Origin: Rhodoferax sp.
Lineage (GTDB): Bacteria > Pseudomonadota > Gammaproteobacteria > Burkholderiales > Burkholderiaceae_C
Length of the DNA stretch: 13,327 bases
Assembly: GCA_018882485.1 (NCBI GenBank)
Contig: VERU01000022.1
Span: 1 to 13,327, forward strand
Reading direction: 5' to 3'
The notes under the pieces are model-generated. The model searched no databases. It was not told the DNA's origin and worked only from the letters and a program-made list of their open reading frames with translations. How positions within the stretch are numbered: the stretch's first letter is position 1; each line of letters starts with the position of its first letter. Made by a program: the position numbers and the translations under genes. Of the stretch, positions 6,841 to 13,327 are shown piece after piece.

Positions 6841-6858
6841 CGTACAGGACAGTGTACG
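6841..6858. promoter_or_regulatory. Inverted repeat CGTACA-N6-TGTACG upstream of the RidA-family gene
   Basis: Perfect 6-bp arms (6841-6846 and 6853-6858) are separated by GGACAG. It lies in the 96-bp gap before the RidA-family gene, whose start is at 6813. Size and symmetry fit a dimeric regulator's operator. It is too short and lacks a U-tract, so it is unlikely to be the terminator of the preceding HExxH gene. Confidence 0.4.
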
Positions 6859-6909
6859 GGTGCCAGGATGCTTTTTTCTGAGTTCGCCCTCATCCGCCGT
6901 GGCTGCCAG

Positions 6910-7479
6910 CTACGGCGATGGATCGGGTCGTGCCGCCGTGCGCCATTGCACCAGCAGCCAGCCGGCGCTGGCTGCCATGGTCAGTACCGCCATCGCGCGC
7001 GTCAGGTTGGCGATGACCAGGTCATGCTGCAGCAGGCCCCAGCGCGAGAAGATGGTCTCCCAGTCGTGAGCGCCTTCGCCACTGAAGCTGACCAGGGAGA
7101 GGTTGCGCGCGCGGGCGTCGGCCATGTAGGCGGCGACGCCGAGCAGGCTTTCACCCAGCCAGACGCCCGAGGCGGCCAGGGCGGTGGCCTGGCCGCGCTG
7201 CATGGCATGGTGCATGAAAAGCACCGGAAACAGCAGCTGGAACAGGGTTCCGCCGTAGACGCCGGCCTCGGACATGAACAGAGCCAGCACGACATGGCCG
7301 GCCTCATGGACGGCCAGCAGTGCGCTGTAGATCAGCGGCAGGCCGACGCGACCCGCCACGAAATGCGACCACAGGCTCAGTCCGGCGAAGACCAGCACCC
7401 CCAGCACGGCCAGCCCACCGGGCGCCCGGACTGCGGGACCGTGCGACGGGAGAGGGCGCCTGGACCCAGGAGAGATCAT
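6910..7479 (-). CDS. Small multipass membrane protein with HExxH (HEAGH) motif
   Basis: The protein has 189 residues from ATG 7479. It is strongly hydrophobic, with probable membrane segments at about residues 22-42, 48-70, 77-92, 98-119 and 156-177. His58-Glu59-x2-His62 (VHEAGHVVLALF) is embedded in the second hydrophobic segment, as expected for an intramembrane zinc metalloprotease. Other likely conserved features are GGTLFQLLFP (76-85), an Asp121 in AYMADARA, and HDW at 138-140. These polar residues could complete the metal site. The arrangement resembles M50-type site-2 proteases in general outline, but the protein is short and lacks the NPDG motif and a PDZ domain, so I do not assign it to that family. 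It may be an uncharacterised family. The longer open frame upstream of 7479 was rejected because it overlaps the divergent dehydrogenase gene. Confidence 0.75.
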   Translation of the reverse strand: MISPGSRRPLPSHGPAVRAPGGLAVLGVLVFAGLSLWSHFVAGRVGLPLIYSALLAVHEAGHVVLALFMSEAGVYGGTLFQLLFPVLFMHHAMQRGQATALAASGVWLGESLLGVAAYMADARARNLSLVSFSGEGAHDWETIFSRWGLLQHDLVIANLTRAMAVLTMAASAGWLLVQWRTAARPDPSP

Positions 7480-7487
7480 GCGGCCCG

Positions 7488-7493
7488 AGTATC
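7488..7493 (-). promoter_or_regulatory. Candidate -10 box (GATACT) of the HExxH gene
   Basis: GATACT on the minus strand ends 8 nt before ATG 7479, with no Shine-Dalgarno between. It has the same layout as the TATACT before the PhyH gene. It lies in the 67-bp divergent region shared with the dehydrogenase gene. Confidence 0.33.
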
Positions 7494-7546
7494 GCGGTTT
7501 ACCATCGTGGCTCCGGGTGCAGCCTGTCGATAAGCGAAGGATCCTC

Positions 7547-8296
7547 ATGAATCGAATTGCATTGGTCACTGGCGCCGGCTCCGGCATTGGCAAGGCCTGC
7601 GCCCTGGCGCTCTTGAACGAAGGCTGGGAGGTGGTTTTTGTCGGGCGTCGCGAACCGGTGCTGGCCCAGGCGATTGCCGAGGCCGGCGATGCCGCAGGCC
7701 GCGGCTGTGCCATGGCGGCTGATGTGGCGGACGAAGCCCAGGTACAGGCGCTGTTTTCTCAGGTCCGGGCGCGCTACGGCCGTCTTGATCTGCTGTTCAA
7801 CAATGCCGGCATCTTCCTGCCCCATACCCTGCCCGGTGATCTGGCCGGCGCGGATTGGCGCCGGGCGGTGGATATCAACCTCAATGGTGCGTTCTACTGT
7901 CTTTCCCATGCCTTCAAGTTGATGCAGGAGCAGTCGCCCCAGGGCGGACGGATCATCAACAACGGCTCGATTTCGGCGCATGTGCCTCGGCCCGGTTCCA
8001 TTGCCTATTCCGCCACCAAGCACGCCATGACCGGACTGACGCGGGCGGCCTCCCTGGATGGGCGCGCCTTCCGGATCGCGGTCGGGCAGATCGACATCGG
8101 CAACGTGGCCTCGGACATGACCGAGAGAATGGCGGCCGGGGTGGCGCAGGCCGATGGCAGCGTGCGTGCCGAACCGCGCATGGACATGGCGGCGGTGCGC
8201 GACACCTTCATGGCCATGGCGCGGCTTCCCTTGTCTGCGAATGTGCTGTTCACCACGGTGATGGCCACGGCCATGCCTTACGTGGGGCGCGGCTGA
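7547..8296 (+). CDS. Short-chain dehydrogenase/reductase (classical SDR)
   Basis: The protein has 249 residues, the classical SDR length. The cofactor motif TGAGSGIG is at residues 8-15, the acidic Asp59-Val60 follows the second fold unit, and NNAG is at 85-88. The catalytic set is Asn111, Ser141, Tyr154 and Lys158 (YSATK). Arg34-Arg35 after the second strand (FVGRREP) suggests NADP(H) rather than NAD(H), which is an inference from the usual charge rule. The substrate cannot be told. ATG 7547 is preceded by GAAGGA with 5-6 nt spacing; the site sits in a perfect AGGATCCT palindrome (7538-7545). It is divergent from the HExxH gene by 67 bp and convergent with soxA, with only 4 bp between the two stop codons. 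Confidence 0.93.
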   Translation: MNRIALVTGAGSGIGKACALALLNEGWEVVFVGRREPVLAQAIAEAGDAAGRGCAMAADVADEAQVQALFSQVRARYGRLDLLFNNAGIFLPHTLPGDLAGADWRRAVDINLNGAFYCLSHAFKLMQEQSPQGGRIINNGSISAHVPRPGSIAYSATKHAMTGLTRAASLDGRAFRIAVGQIDIGNVASDMTERMAAGVAQADGSVRAEPRMDMAAVRDTFMAMARLPLSANVLFTTVMATAMPYVGRG

Positions 8297-8300
8297 GGGT

Positions 8301-9146
8301 TCATGGACGGACTGCCGGGGTCTCCAGCGGCATGCCTGCTGCCCGGCGGGCCAGATGCAGCTCCAGCGCGACCAGTTCCCGGGAACCATAGGCAAACGGT
8401 TCAGCCCGTACACCCGACAGGCAGCTGCGCAGCCGGCGCTGCAGGGTGCCCATGCCTTGCCACTCGAGCCGGTAAATGGGATAGCCCGTGGCGTGTCCCT
8501 GGGGGATGACGGTGCCGCCCAGCAGGCTGCCGGCGCGCTGATCGTGGCACTGGGCGCAGGACAGATTGAGTTGTCCGAAGCGTTGCCGGAACAGCCGCTC
8601 GCCCAGGCGAGACGTCTCGTCCAGGCGGGGATCGGGGTCGGGCTGGAGGGGCAGGCCCCGGGACGCATGGGCCACCAGCACCTCCAGCGCGATGGCATCG
8701 GGATGCTGCGGCGCCCAGGCTGGCAGCTTCTGGTGGCGATCGCGGCACAGCGCGATCCGCTGGCCCAGGTTGATGGCCTGGCCCAGGCGGGCGTCGTAGC
8801 GCGGAAAGCGGGTGGCGACGCCGCGCAGGACGTCCACGGGCCCATGGCACTGGGCGCAGCTGGGGGCGCCGGTGTCGGGGATGCGGGTCCAGAGGGAGCG
8901 ACCCTCGGCCAGCCACAGCATGGCCGGATTGCGGCGGTCGTCCAGTTGCATGGCTTGGACCGGCGGGCTCATTGAGTCAAAGCCCGACCGGCGTGCGGAG
9001 GGCTCGATCGGCGATGGGTCGGCGGCCATGACCGCGAGCGGCAGGATGAACAGGGCAGCGCAGAGCAGGTCAGCGCTGCATCGCCCCCGGACCGCCATGT
9101 CACCGCCGGTCTTCCATGGAAACGATGCCCGGGCCGGCAGCTTCAT
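8301..9146 (-). CDS. soxA: Sulfur oxidation diheme c-type cytochrome SoxA
   Basis: The protein has 281 residues from ATG 9146 and is the last gene of the operon. A signal peptide (core LLCAALFILPLAVMA) ends near residue 41. Two haem sites are present: CAQCH at 97-101, with Cys134 as probable distal ligand, and CAQCH at 197-201. Cys242 in RSCLSGVRAEP corresponds to the Cys that is a persulfide haem ligand in known SoxAX, and Arg238 four residues before it matches the active-site Arg. With SoxX it forms the SoxAX cytochrome that oxidatively joins a sulfur substrate to the SoxY Cys in the periplasm. ATG 9146 overlaps the soxZ stop by ATGA, which favours it; ATG 9098 would give a shorter n-region to the signal peptide and is a fair alternative. 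Confidence 0.95.
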   Translation of the reverse strand: MKLPARASFPWKTGGDMAVRGRCSADLLCAALFILPLAVMAADPSPIEPSARRSGFDSMSPPVQAMQLDDRRNPAMLWLAEGRSLWTRIPDTGAPSCAQCHGPVDVLRGVATRFPRYDARLGQAINLGQRIALCRDRHQKLPAWAPQHPDAIALEVLVAHASRGLPLQPDPDPRLDETSRLGERLFRQRFGQLNLSCAQCHDQRAGSLLGGTVIPQGHATGYPIYRLEWQGMGTLQRRLRSCLSGVRAEPFAYGSRELVALELHLARRAAGMPLETPAVRP

Positions 9147-9478
9147 GCGCTGACGGTGAGGCTGCGGCGTTCTTCGTGGTGAAACCCCTGGTCGCCTTCC
9201 CACCGCAGGATCAGGGTGCCGCTGCGCTGCAGCCTCAGGTAAAAGGCCAGGTAGGGGTTGGCGGAGACTGCCGTATGCAGTTCGGCCGCGAAGACGGTCC
9301 GTGAGGAGGGTCCCTCGACCAGCGTGGCGCTGAATCGCCGGATCAGATCGCGCGCCAGCGGCACGCCGTCCGACCCGGGGCGGTAGCCGGTTTCCATGGG
9401 GTGGGCGATGGTGGTCTGCACTTCAAAGGCCTGTCCAGCGCGGATGGCCCCGGGTAAATGGACGAGCGCTCGGGCCAT
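9143..9478 (-). CDS. soxZ: Thiosulfate oxidation carrier complex protein SoxZ
   Basis: The protein has 111 residues and no signal peptide, as usual for SoxZ, which is carried out of the cell by the Tat signal of SoxY. The typical segments are EVQTTIAHPMETG (19-31), SANPYLAFYL (72-81) and LILRWEGDQG (89-98). It forms the non-cysteine half of the SoxYZ carrier. ATG 9478 follows the soxY stop by 4 bp, and its Shine-Dalgarno (AGGAAG at 9488-9493) lies inside the last codons of soxY, so the two genes are translationally linked. The stop overlaps the soxA start. Confidence 0.95.
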   Translation of the reverse strand: MARALVHLPGAIRAGQAFEVQTTIAHPMETGYRPGSDGVPLARDLIRRFSATLVEGPSSRTVFAAELHTAVSANPYLAFYLRLQRSGTLILRWEGDQGFHHEERRSLTVSA

Positions 9479-9482
9479 GGGG

Positions 9483-9983
9483 TCAGTCTTCCTCTCCGGT
9501 TTCGATGCAGGCGGCCAGGGTGACAAAGACGTCCGCTGCGCCGGCCCAGCAACTGCCATCGACCATGCGTGCCATGGCGACCAGCCTTTGGGTGGTGGCC
9601 AGTCGGATCCGCGTGGACACCGTGGCAACACCGGCTGCGGCACTGAGGCGGAACAAGGCCACGTCGGGCTCGGGGTTGCGTTCGTTGAAGATCGCGATGT
9701 GGGTGACATGGTCGGATTCCGTCATGGGGCTGTCCACCGTCACGGTCACCGGTACGGTATTGCCGTTGTCCACCAGCGGGGCCACTTCCAGCCGGACCCG
9801 ACCCTCGCGCACCGGCGCGCCCAGGGCAAATTCGGCCATCCGGCGCACCAGATCGTCCGTACGGGCCAGGCTGGCCGGGCACCAGCCGGCTGCGGCCAGG
9901 CCGGTGCCTATGCCCGCCAGCAGCAGGTGACGGCGCGACCGGGAGGCCATCGAAGGCGGCAACACCAGAGGGGGCTTGGGCAT
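9483..9983 (-). CDS. soxY: Sulfur carrier protein SoxY with atypical C-terminus
   Basis: The protein has 166 residues. The Tat signal is clear: SRSRRHLLLAGIGTG with Arg17-Arg18, then Ala-rich sequence and a cleavage site near residue 40. The mature part has the SoxY beta-sandwich segments, such as VTVDSPMT and HVTHIAIFNERNPEP. Well-studied SoxY proteins end in GGCGG, which lets the Cys swing into the active sites of SoxAX, SoxB and SoxCD. Here the end reads VTLAACIETGEED, so the carrier would be Cys159, preceded by Ala-Ala and followed by seven residues, four of them acidic or Gly. A second Cys (145) is nearby. ATG 9983 is 8 bp after soxX; ATG 9950 would also leave a complete Tat signal. The identification is firm from sequence and from neighbours. 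Confidence 0.9.
   Translation of the reverse strand: MPKPPLVLPPSMASRSRRHLLLAGIGTGLAAAGWCPASLARTDDLVRRMAEFALGAPVREGRVRLEVAPLVDNGNTVPVTVTVDSPMTESDHVTHIAIFNERNPEPDVALFRLSAAAGVATVSTRIRLATTQRLVAMARMVDGSCWAGAADVFVTLAACIETGEED
9488..9493 (-). promoter_or_regulatory. soxZ ribosome-binding site inside the soxY tail
   Basis: AGGAAG on the minus strand is 9 nt before ATG 9478, within a longer GGAGAGGAAG purine run. These bases also encode the acidic C-terminal residues Gly-Glu-Glu-Asp of SoxY, so the unusual tail and the soxZ ribosome-binding site occupy the same bases. Confidence 0.5.
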
Positions 9984-9991
9984 GGAGGCGC

Positions 9992-10447
9992 TCAGGGTCC
10001 GGGGTCGCGCAAGGTGAGCAGGTACGCCACGATGTCCTCGATCTGCTGGGCGTCCAGCAGGGGTCGGTCGGCCAGGGCAGCCGGTATGCGGCTGCCCGAG
10101 GACCTGCGCAGGTAGGACGGCATGACGGTGTCGGGGTTCAGTGAGGAGGCATCTGCCACGCGCTGGCGCAGTTGCCCGGCGGTCCAGCGTGCGCCGGCGC
10201 CGTTGAGGCTCGGGCCCAGATTGCCGTGCAGCCGCGTGTCACCCAGCGGGGCGCTGTGGCACAGGAGGCACAGCCCGCCTTGACGGCTGGCGACGATGGC
10301 AGCACCTCGTACCGCGTCACCCGGCTGAGTGCCTGGCAAAGGGCCCATCGACCCGGCCAGGGCCGCCGAAAGCGGACCGATCGCCAGCCACGCTGCCGCG
10401 GCGCGCCTCACCAGGGGTCGCCAGGAGTCTGCGGGGCTGGGCAGCAA
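9992..10447 (-). CDS. soxX: Sulfur oxidation monohaem c-type cytochrome SoxX
   Basis: The protein has 151 residues if read from TTG 10447. A signal peptide core (AAAAWLAIGPLSAALA) ends near residue 31. The haem site is CLLCH (60-64) and the distal ligand is Met109 in NPDTVMPSY. GNLGPSLNGAGARW and the C-terminal IEDIVAYLLTL are typical of SoxX. It partners SoxA. No ATG fits: the only nearby choices are TTG 10447, with GAGG 10 nt upstream and 12 bp after the preceding stop, or GTG 10411, which would give a compact signal peptide. It lies between the molybdoenzyme large subunit gene and soxY with gaps of 12 and 8 bp, clearly one operon. Confidence 0.92.
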   Translation of the reverse strand: MLPSPADSWRPLVRRAAAAWLAIGPLSAALAGSMGPLPGTQPGDAVRGAAIVASRQGGLCLLCHSAPLGDTRLHGNLGPSLNGAGARWTAGQLRQRVADASSLNPDTVMPSYLRRSSGSRIPAALADRPLLDAQQIEDIVAYLLTLRDPGP

Positions 10448-10459
10448 GCTGGACCGGCC

Positions 10460-12691
10460 TCAGGCCTTCTTGAGATCATGGTGACGCAGCGGCAGCGTGC
10501 GGATGCGCTTGCCGGTGGCCGCAAAGACCGCATTGAGAACGGCAGGCGCTGCCACCGCGATCGTGGGCTCACCCACGCCGCCCCAGAAGCCGCCCGATGG
10601 CATGACGATGCTCTCGACCGCCGGCATGTCGGCCATCTTGACGACCGGGTAGGTGTGGAAGTTTTCCTGTTCGATGCGACCGTCCTTGACCGTGCACTCA
10701 CCGAACAGTGCGGCCGACAGTCCGTAGGCAAACGAGCCTTCGATCTGCGCTTCGATCTGCTGCGGGTTGACGGCATGACCCGGATCGGTGGCGGCGACGA
10801 TGCGATGGATCTTCAGTTCGCCGTCTGCTGTGACCGAAACCTCGGCGCAGGCGGCGACGTAGCTGCCAAATCCCATGGTCTGCGCCAGGCCCCGGAACAC
10901 GCCCGCGGGTGCCGGCTGGTCCCAGCCGGCACGGGCCGCCACCGCGTTGAGCACAGCCAGGTGCCGGGGGTGCCGGGTCATGAGCTTGCGCCGAAAGGCC
11001 AGCGGATCCTGACCGGTGGCATGGGCCAATTCGTCGATGAAGCACTCCACGTAAATGGCATTCTGGTTCAGGTTCACGCCGCGCCAGAATCCGGCCGGGA
11101 CATGCGGGTTGCGCATGGCATGGTCGATCAGGATGGCGGGGATGGTGTAGCCCAGGTGGCCTTCCGGCCCCGAGGGCATCAGGCCCTGGAACACCACGGG
11201 ATCGAGCCCGTCCCGTATGCCCTGCGGAGAGACGGTTGCCAGGATGGACTGCCCGGCAATTCGCATGTGCATGCCTGTGACATTGCCCCGTGCGTCCAAC
11301 CCCGCGACCATTTTGCACTGGGTCACCGGGTGGTAGCGGCCGTGCAGCATGTCTTCTTCGCGCGACCACAGCAATTTGACCGGCACGCCCGGCACCTGGC
11401 GTGCGATGCCGACGGCCTGGTGGATCCAGTCGGTCCCGCTGCGGCGTCCGAAGCCCCCGCCCAGCATCATCTTGTGAACTTCGCACCGGGACGCCGGCAG
11501 CCCGGAGGCTTCGGAGGCAGCCGCGAGTGCGGCCTCGCCGTTCTGCGTGGGCGTCCAGACGACACACCGGTCGGGTCGGCCGTCGGCCCCCAGGGTGATC
11601 TGGACGGTTGCGTTCATGGGTTCCATGGTCGCGTGGTTCTGGTGGGGCACCGAGTACACGGCCTCGACCGTCCGCGCCGCACCGGCGATGGCGGCCCGAG
11701 CGTCGCCCACGCGGTGCCCGACCGCCGCCTGGGGGGCGTCCAGGGCACTGCGCAGTACCTGGGCGAACTCGGCGCTGGAGGCCTGGGCATTGGGCCCCTC
11801 GTCCCATTCGATGGGCAGCGCGTCCAACGCGGTCTTGGCCCGCCACCAGGTATCGGCCACCACGGCCACCGCGCTGTCGTTCACGCGCAGCACCTTGTGC
11901 ACGCCTCGGCGCCCGGCGATGGCAGCGGCGTCGTAGCCTTTGACCCGGCCTCCGAAAACCGGACAATCCCTGATGGCGGCATGGAGCATGCCAGGCAGCC
12001 GAAGGTCCATGCCGTAGACCATGGCGCCGGTCGTCTTGTCGACGGTGTCCAGGCGGGCGAGGCGCTTTCCGGCGAGCTTCCAGTCCCGCGCGTCCTTGAG
12101 GGTCACTGATGCGGGCGCTGGCAGTCGGCCCGCTGCGGTGGCGACCCGGCCATACGTGGTGGTTCGGCCAGACGGCAGGTGGGTGATGACGCTGCGCGAG
12201 GCGCGGCATTCGTCCGGGGGAACCTGCCAGGCCTGCGCAGCGGCCTGGACCAGCATGGTGCGGGCGGCCGCACCGCCCTTGCGCACGTAGTCCTGGGAGT
12301 CGCGGATGCCGCGACTGCCACCGGTGCTGAAGTTGCCCCAGACCCGGCTGCGGGCCAGGTTCTGGCCTGGGGTGGGGAATTCGGTGGTGACCCGGGCCCA
12401 GTCGCAATCCAGTTCCTCGGCCACCAGCTGGGCCAGGCCGGTCAGTGTGCCCTGGCCCATTTCCGAGCGGGCAATGCGAATCACCACGGTGTCATCGGGT
12501 CGGACCACCACCCAGGCGTTGACTTCTGGCACAGGCTGCGCTTGGGGTTGAGCCTGGGCCGTCTCGGGCAGGGCCACCCCCAGCACCAGACCCGCGCCGG
12601 CGGCTCCGGTCTGGACCAGAAACTGGCGGCGCGTAGACCCCGATTCGAGCGGGCCGTCCGGGCGACCGGCTTGTACAGCGGCGCGGCTCAT
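10460..12691 (-). CDS. Tat-exported molybdopterin-binding subunit (xanthine oxidase family, isoquinoline 1-oxidoreductase beta-like)
   Basis: The protein has 743 residues. A twin-arginine signal (STRRQFL, Arg21-Arg22) runs to about residue 48, so the enzyme acts in the periplasm. Molybdopterin-binding segments follow: [14 protein letters not shown] (77-90), [14 protein letters not shown] (123-136), [10 protein letters not shown] (408-417) and GFWRGV (534-539). Glu708 in GGVGEPTIA corresponds to the catalytic glutamate of xanthine oxidase-family hydroxylases. The duplicated MPT-binding layout and length match IorB-like aldehyde/N-heterocycle dehydrogenases. Its substrate is unknown. ATG 12691 overlaps the stop of the [2Fe-2S] subunit by ATGA. 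SoxX follows 12 bp downstream, which hints that electrons or substrate may be shared with the Sox proteins. No XdhC/MocA-type maturation gene is in view. Confidence 0.93.
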   Translation of the reverse strand: MSRAAVQAGRPDGPLESGSTRRQFLVQTGAAGAGLVLGVALPETAQAQPQAQPVPEVNAWVVVRPDDTVVIRIARSEMGQGTLTGLAQLVAEELDCDWARVTTEFPTPGQNLARSRVWGNFSTGGSRGIRDSQDYVRKGGAAARTMLVQAAAQAWQVPPDECRASRSVITHLPSGRTTTYGRVATAAGRLPAPASVTLKDARDWKLAGKRLARLDTVDKTTGAMVYGMDLRLPGMLHAAIRDCPVFGGRVKGYDAAAIAGRRGVHKVLRVNDSAVAVVADTWWRAKTALDALPIEWDEGPNAQASSAEFAQVLRSALDAPQAAVGHRVGDARAAIAGAARTVEAVYSVPHQNHATMEPMNATVQITLGADGRPDRCVVWTPTQNGEAALAAASEASGLPASRCEVHKMMLGGGFGRRSGTDWIHQAVGIARQVPGVPVKLLWSREEDMLHGRYHPVTQCKMVAGLDARGNVTGMHMRIAGQSILATVSPQGIRDGLDPVVFQGLMPSGPEGHLGYTIPAILIDHAMRNPHVPAGFWRGVNLNQNAIYVECFIDELAHATGQDPLAFRRKLMTRHPRHLAVLNAVAARAGWDQPAPAGVFRGLAQTMGFGSYVAACAEVSVTADGELKIHRIVAATDPGHAVNPQQIEAQIEGSFAYGLSAALFGECTVKDGRIEQENFHTYPVVKMADMPAVESIVMPSGGFWGGVGEPTIAVAAPAVLNAVFAATGKRIRTLPLRHHDLKKA

Positions 12692-13191
12692 GTGATGCTC
12701 CCGTCGGCGTGCTGGATGGACAGGCCGGCCAGCCTGGCGTTCCCGCCCTGTGCCACGACCTTGATGGCGGCGCGGATGCGGTTGTAGGTGCCGCAACGGC
12801 AGATGTTGGTGATGGCGGCGTCGATGTCCGCGTCGCTGGGGTTGGGGTTGTCCCGCAGCAGCGCGGCGGTGGCCATGATCATGCCGCTCTGGCAGAAACC
12901 GCACTGCGGCACATCCAGAGCTGCCCAGGCTTTCTGTACGGGATGTTGACCGTTGGGGGAGAGTCCTTCGATGGTGGTGATGGAATCACCGGGCTGGACG
13001 CTGGCCAAGGGCCGCACGCAGCTGCGCACGGCCTGCCCGTCGATGTGCACGGTGCAGGCACCACACTGCGCCAGACCACATCCGTACTTGGTGCCCGTCA
13101 GTCCCAGCTGTTCACGCAGCACCCACAGCAGGGGGGTGTCCTCTTCGGCGTCGACGGTCCTGACGACACCATTCACTTGCAATTGCGCCAT
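12688..13191 (-). CDS. [2Fe-2S]-binding small subunit of molybdenum hydroxylase (isoquinoline 1-oxidoreductase alpha-like)
   Basis: The protein has 167 residues. The N-terminal ferredoxin-like cluster uses Cys38, Cys43, Cys46 and Cys58 ([15 protein letters not shown]). The C-terminal helical cluster uses Cys97, Cys100, Cys131 and Cys133 (CGFC and CRC). This is the standard two-cluster electron-transfer subunit of xanthine oxidase-family enzymes. It has no signal peptide and should be co-exported with the Tat-signal-bearing large subunit. ATG 13191 has GGAG with a short spacer. It is the first recognisable gene of the operon that goes on to soxXYZA, and its stop overlaps the start of the large subunit gene. 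Confidence 0.95.
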   Translation of the reverse strand: MAQLQVNGVVRTVDAEEDTPLLWVLREQLGLTGTKYGCGLAQCGACTVHIDGQAVRSCVRPLASVQPGDSITTIEGLSPNGQHPVQKAWAALDVPQCGFCQSGMIMATAALLRDNPNPSDADIDAAITNICRCGTYNRIRAAIKVVAQGGNARLAGLSIQHADGSIT

Positions 13192-13257
13192 GGGGGCTCC
13201 GGTGACGGCGCCGATTCGCGCCGCTTGTGATGGCTCCCCGTGGCGATGTTACGGCCC

Positions 13258-13275
13258 GTCCGGGCCGCCCCGGAC
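13258..13275. other. GC-rich perfect hairpin upstream of the molybdoenzyme operon
   Basis: Arms GTCCGGG (13258-13264) and CCCGGAC (13269-13275) have a CCGC loop. It is 67 bp upstream of ATG 13191. It could be a transcription terminator without a U-tract behind a gene to the right, an operator or a 5' UTR element. An adjoining near-palindrome GGGTTTACCC sits at 13277-13286. Confidence 0.35.
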
Positions 13276-13296
13276 AGGGTTTACCCGGGGCGCGCT

Positions 13297-13327
13297 TCAG
13301 CGCAGGACGGTCAGGCCAGGCGTGCCG
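13297..13327 (-). CDS. Possible C-terminal end of a further minus-strand gene
   Basis: A minus-strand frame open from the right edge ends with TGA at 13297 and reads GTPGLTVLR. It is too short to identify. It would lie 105 bp before the [2Fe-2S] gene and could be another member of the same locus. The only support is position and the hairpin that follows it. Confidence 0.25.
   Translation of the reverse strand, partial: GTPGLTVLR

Noticed and set aside
7538..7545. AGGATCCT palindrome as an operator of the dehydrogenase
   Set aside because: It is short and overlaps the Shine-Dalgarno, which explains half of it; an 8-bp palindrome alone is not good evidence.
7499..8845. Long minus-strand open frame spanning the dehydrogenase and part of soxA
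   Set aside because: It runs across the dehydrogenase antisense and out of frame through soxA; the peptide is low-complexity and has no family signature.
10172..12109. Very long plus-strand open frame (over 640 codons) opposite the molybdoenzyme gene
   Set aside because: It is antisense to a gene with clear motifs in every region, and its translation shows no recognisable domain. Long antisense frames are expected in GC-rich coding DNA.

Overview
The window is GC-rich (roughly two thirds G+C by eye) and its gene content points to a betaproteobacterium, most likely of the order Burkholderiales. It has a periplasmic copper trio, a Sox sulfur-oxidation module with a diheme SoxA, and a Tat-exported molybdenum hydroxylase. 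This placement is an inference from gene content and codon use; there is no rRNA or tRNA to confirm it. No CRISPR array or intact insertion sequence was seen.

Layout. Positions 1-237 carry no gene I can support, but contain an AT-rich patch with two related inverted repeats. Positions 238-1239 (+) are a decayed AAA+/DUF4143 ATPase gene. Positions 1359-2926 (+) hold a copper-handling cluster: a DUF2946 protein, a YcnI/DUF1775 copper-binding protein and a PCu(A)C copper chaperone. It meets a block of minus-strand genes running from 7479 back to 3004. In transcription order these are a small HExxH membrane protein, a RidA-family protein, a deoxyinosine DNA glycosylase, a VOC protein, a GFA (CENP-V-like) protein, a phytanoyl-CoA dioxygenase-like protein, and a four-helix membrane adenylate/guanylate cyclase broken by a single-base frameshift. 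A short-chain dehydrogenase (7547-8296, +) is divergent from the HExxH gene and ends 4 bp from the end of the next operon.

Positions 13191-8301 (-) form one tightly packed operon of six genes: a [2Fe-2S] subunit, a Tat-exported molybdopterin-binding subunit of the isoquinoline 1-oxidoreductase / aldehyde dehydrogenase type, then soxX, soxY, soxZ and soxA. SoxAX attaches a sulfur substrate to the carrier Cys of SoxYZ in the periplasm. The usual partners SoxB and SoxCD are not in the window. A xanthine-oxidase-family molybdoenzyme, also predicted periplasmic, stands directly upstream instead. This pairing, together with a SoxY whose carrier-Cys tail lacks the usual GGCGG ending, is the most interesting part of the window.

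Smaller points of interest are three genes with a -10-like hexamer 7-8 nt before the ATG and no Shine-Dalgarno (possible leaderless mRNAs), an inverted repeat upstream of the RidA-family gene, and the multi-step decay of the ATPase gene.
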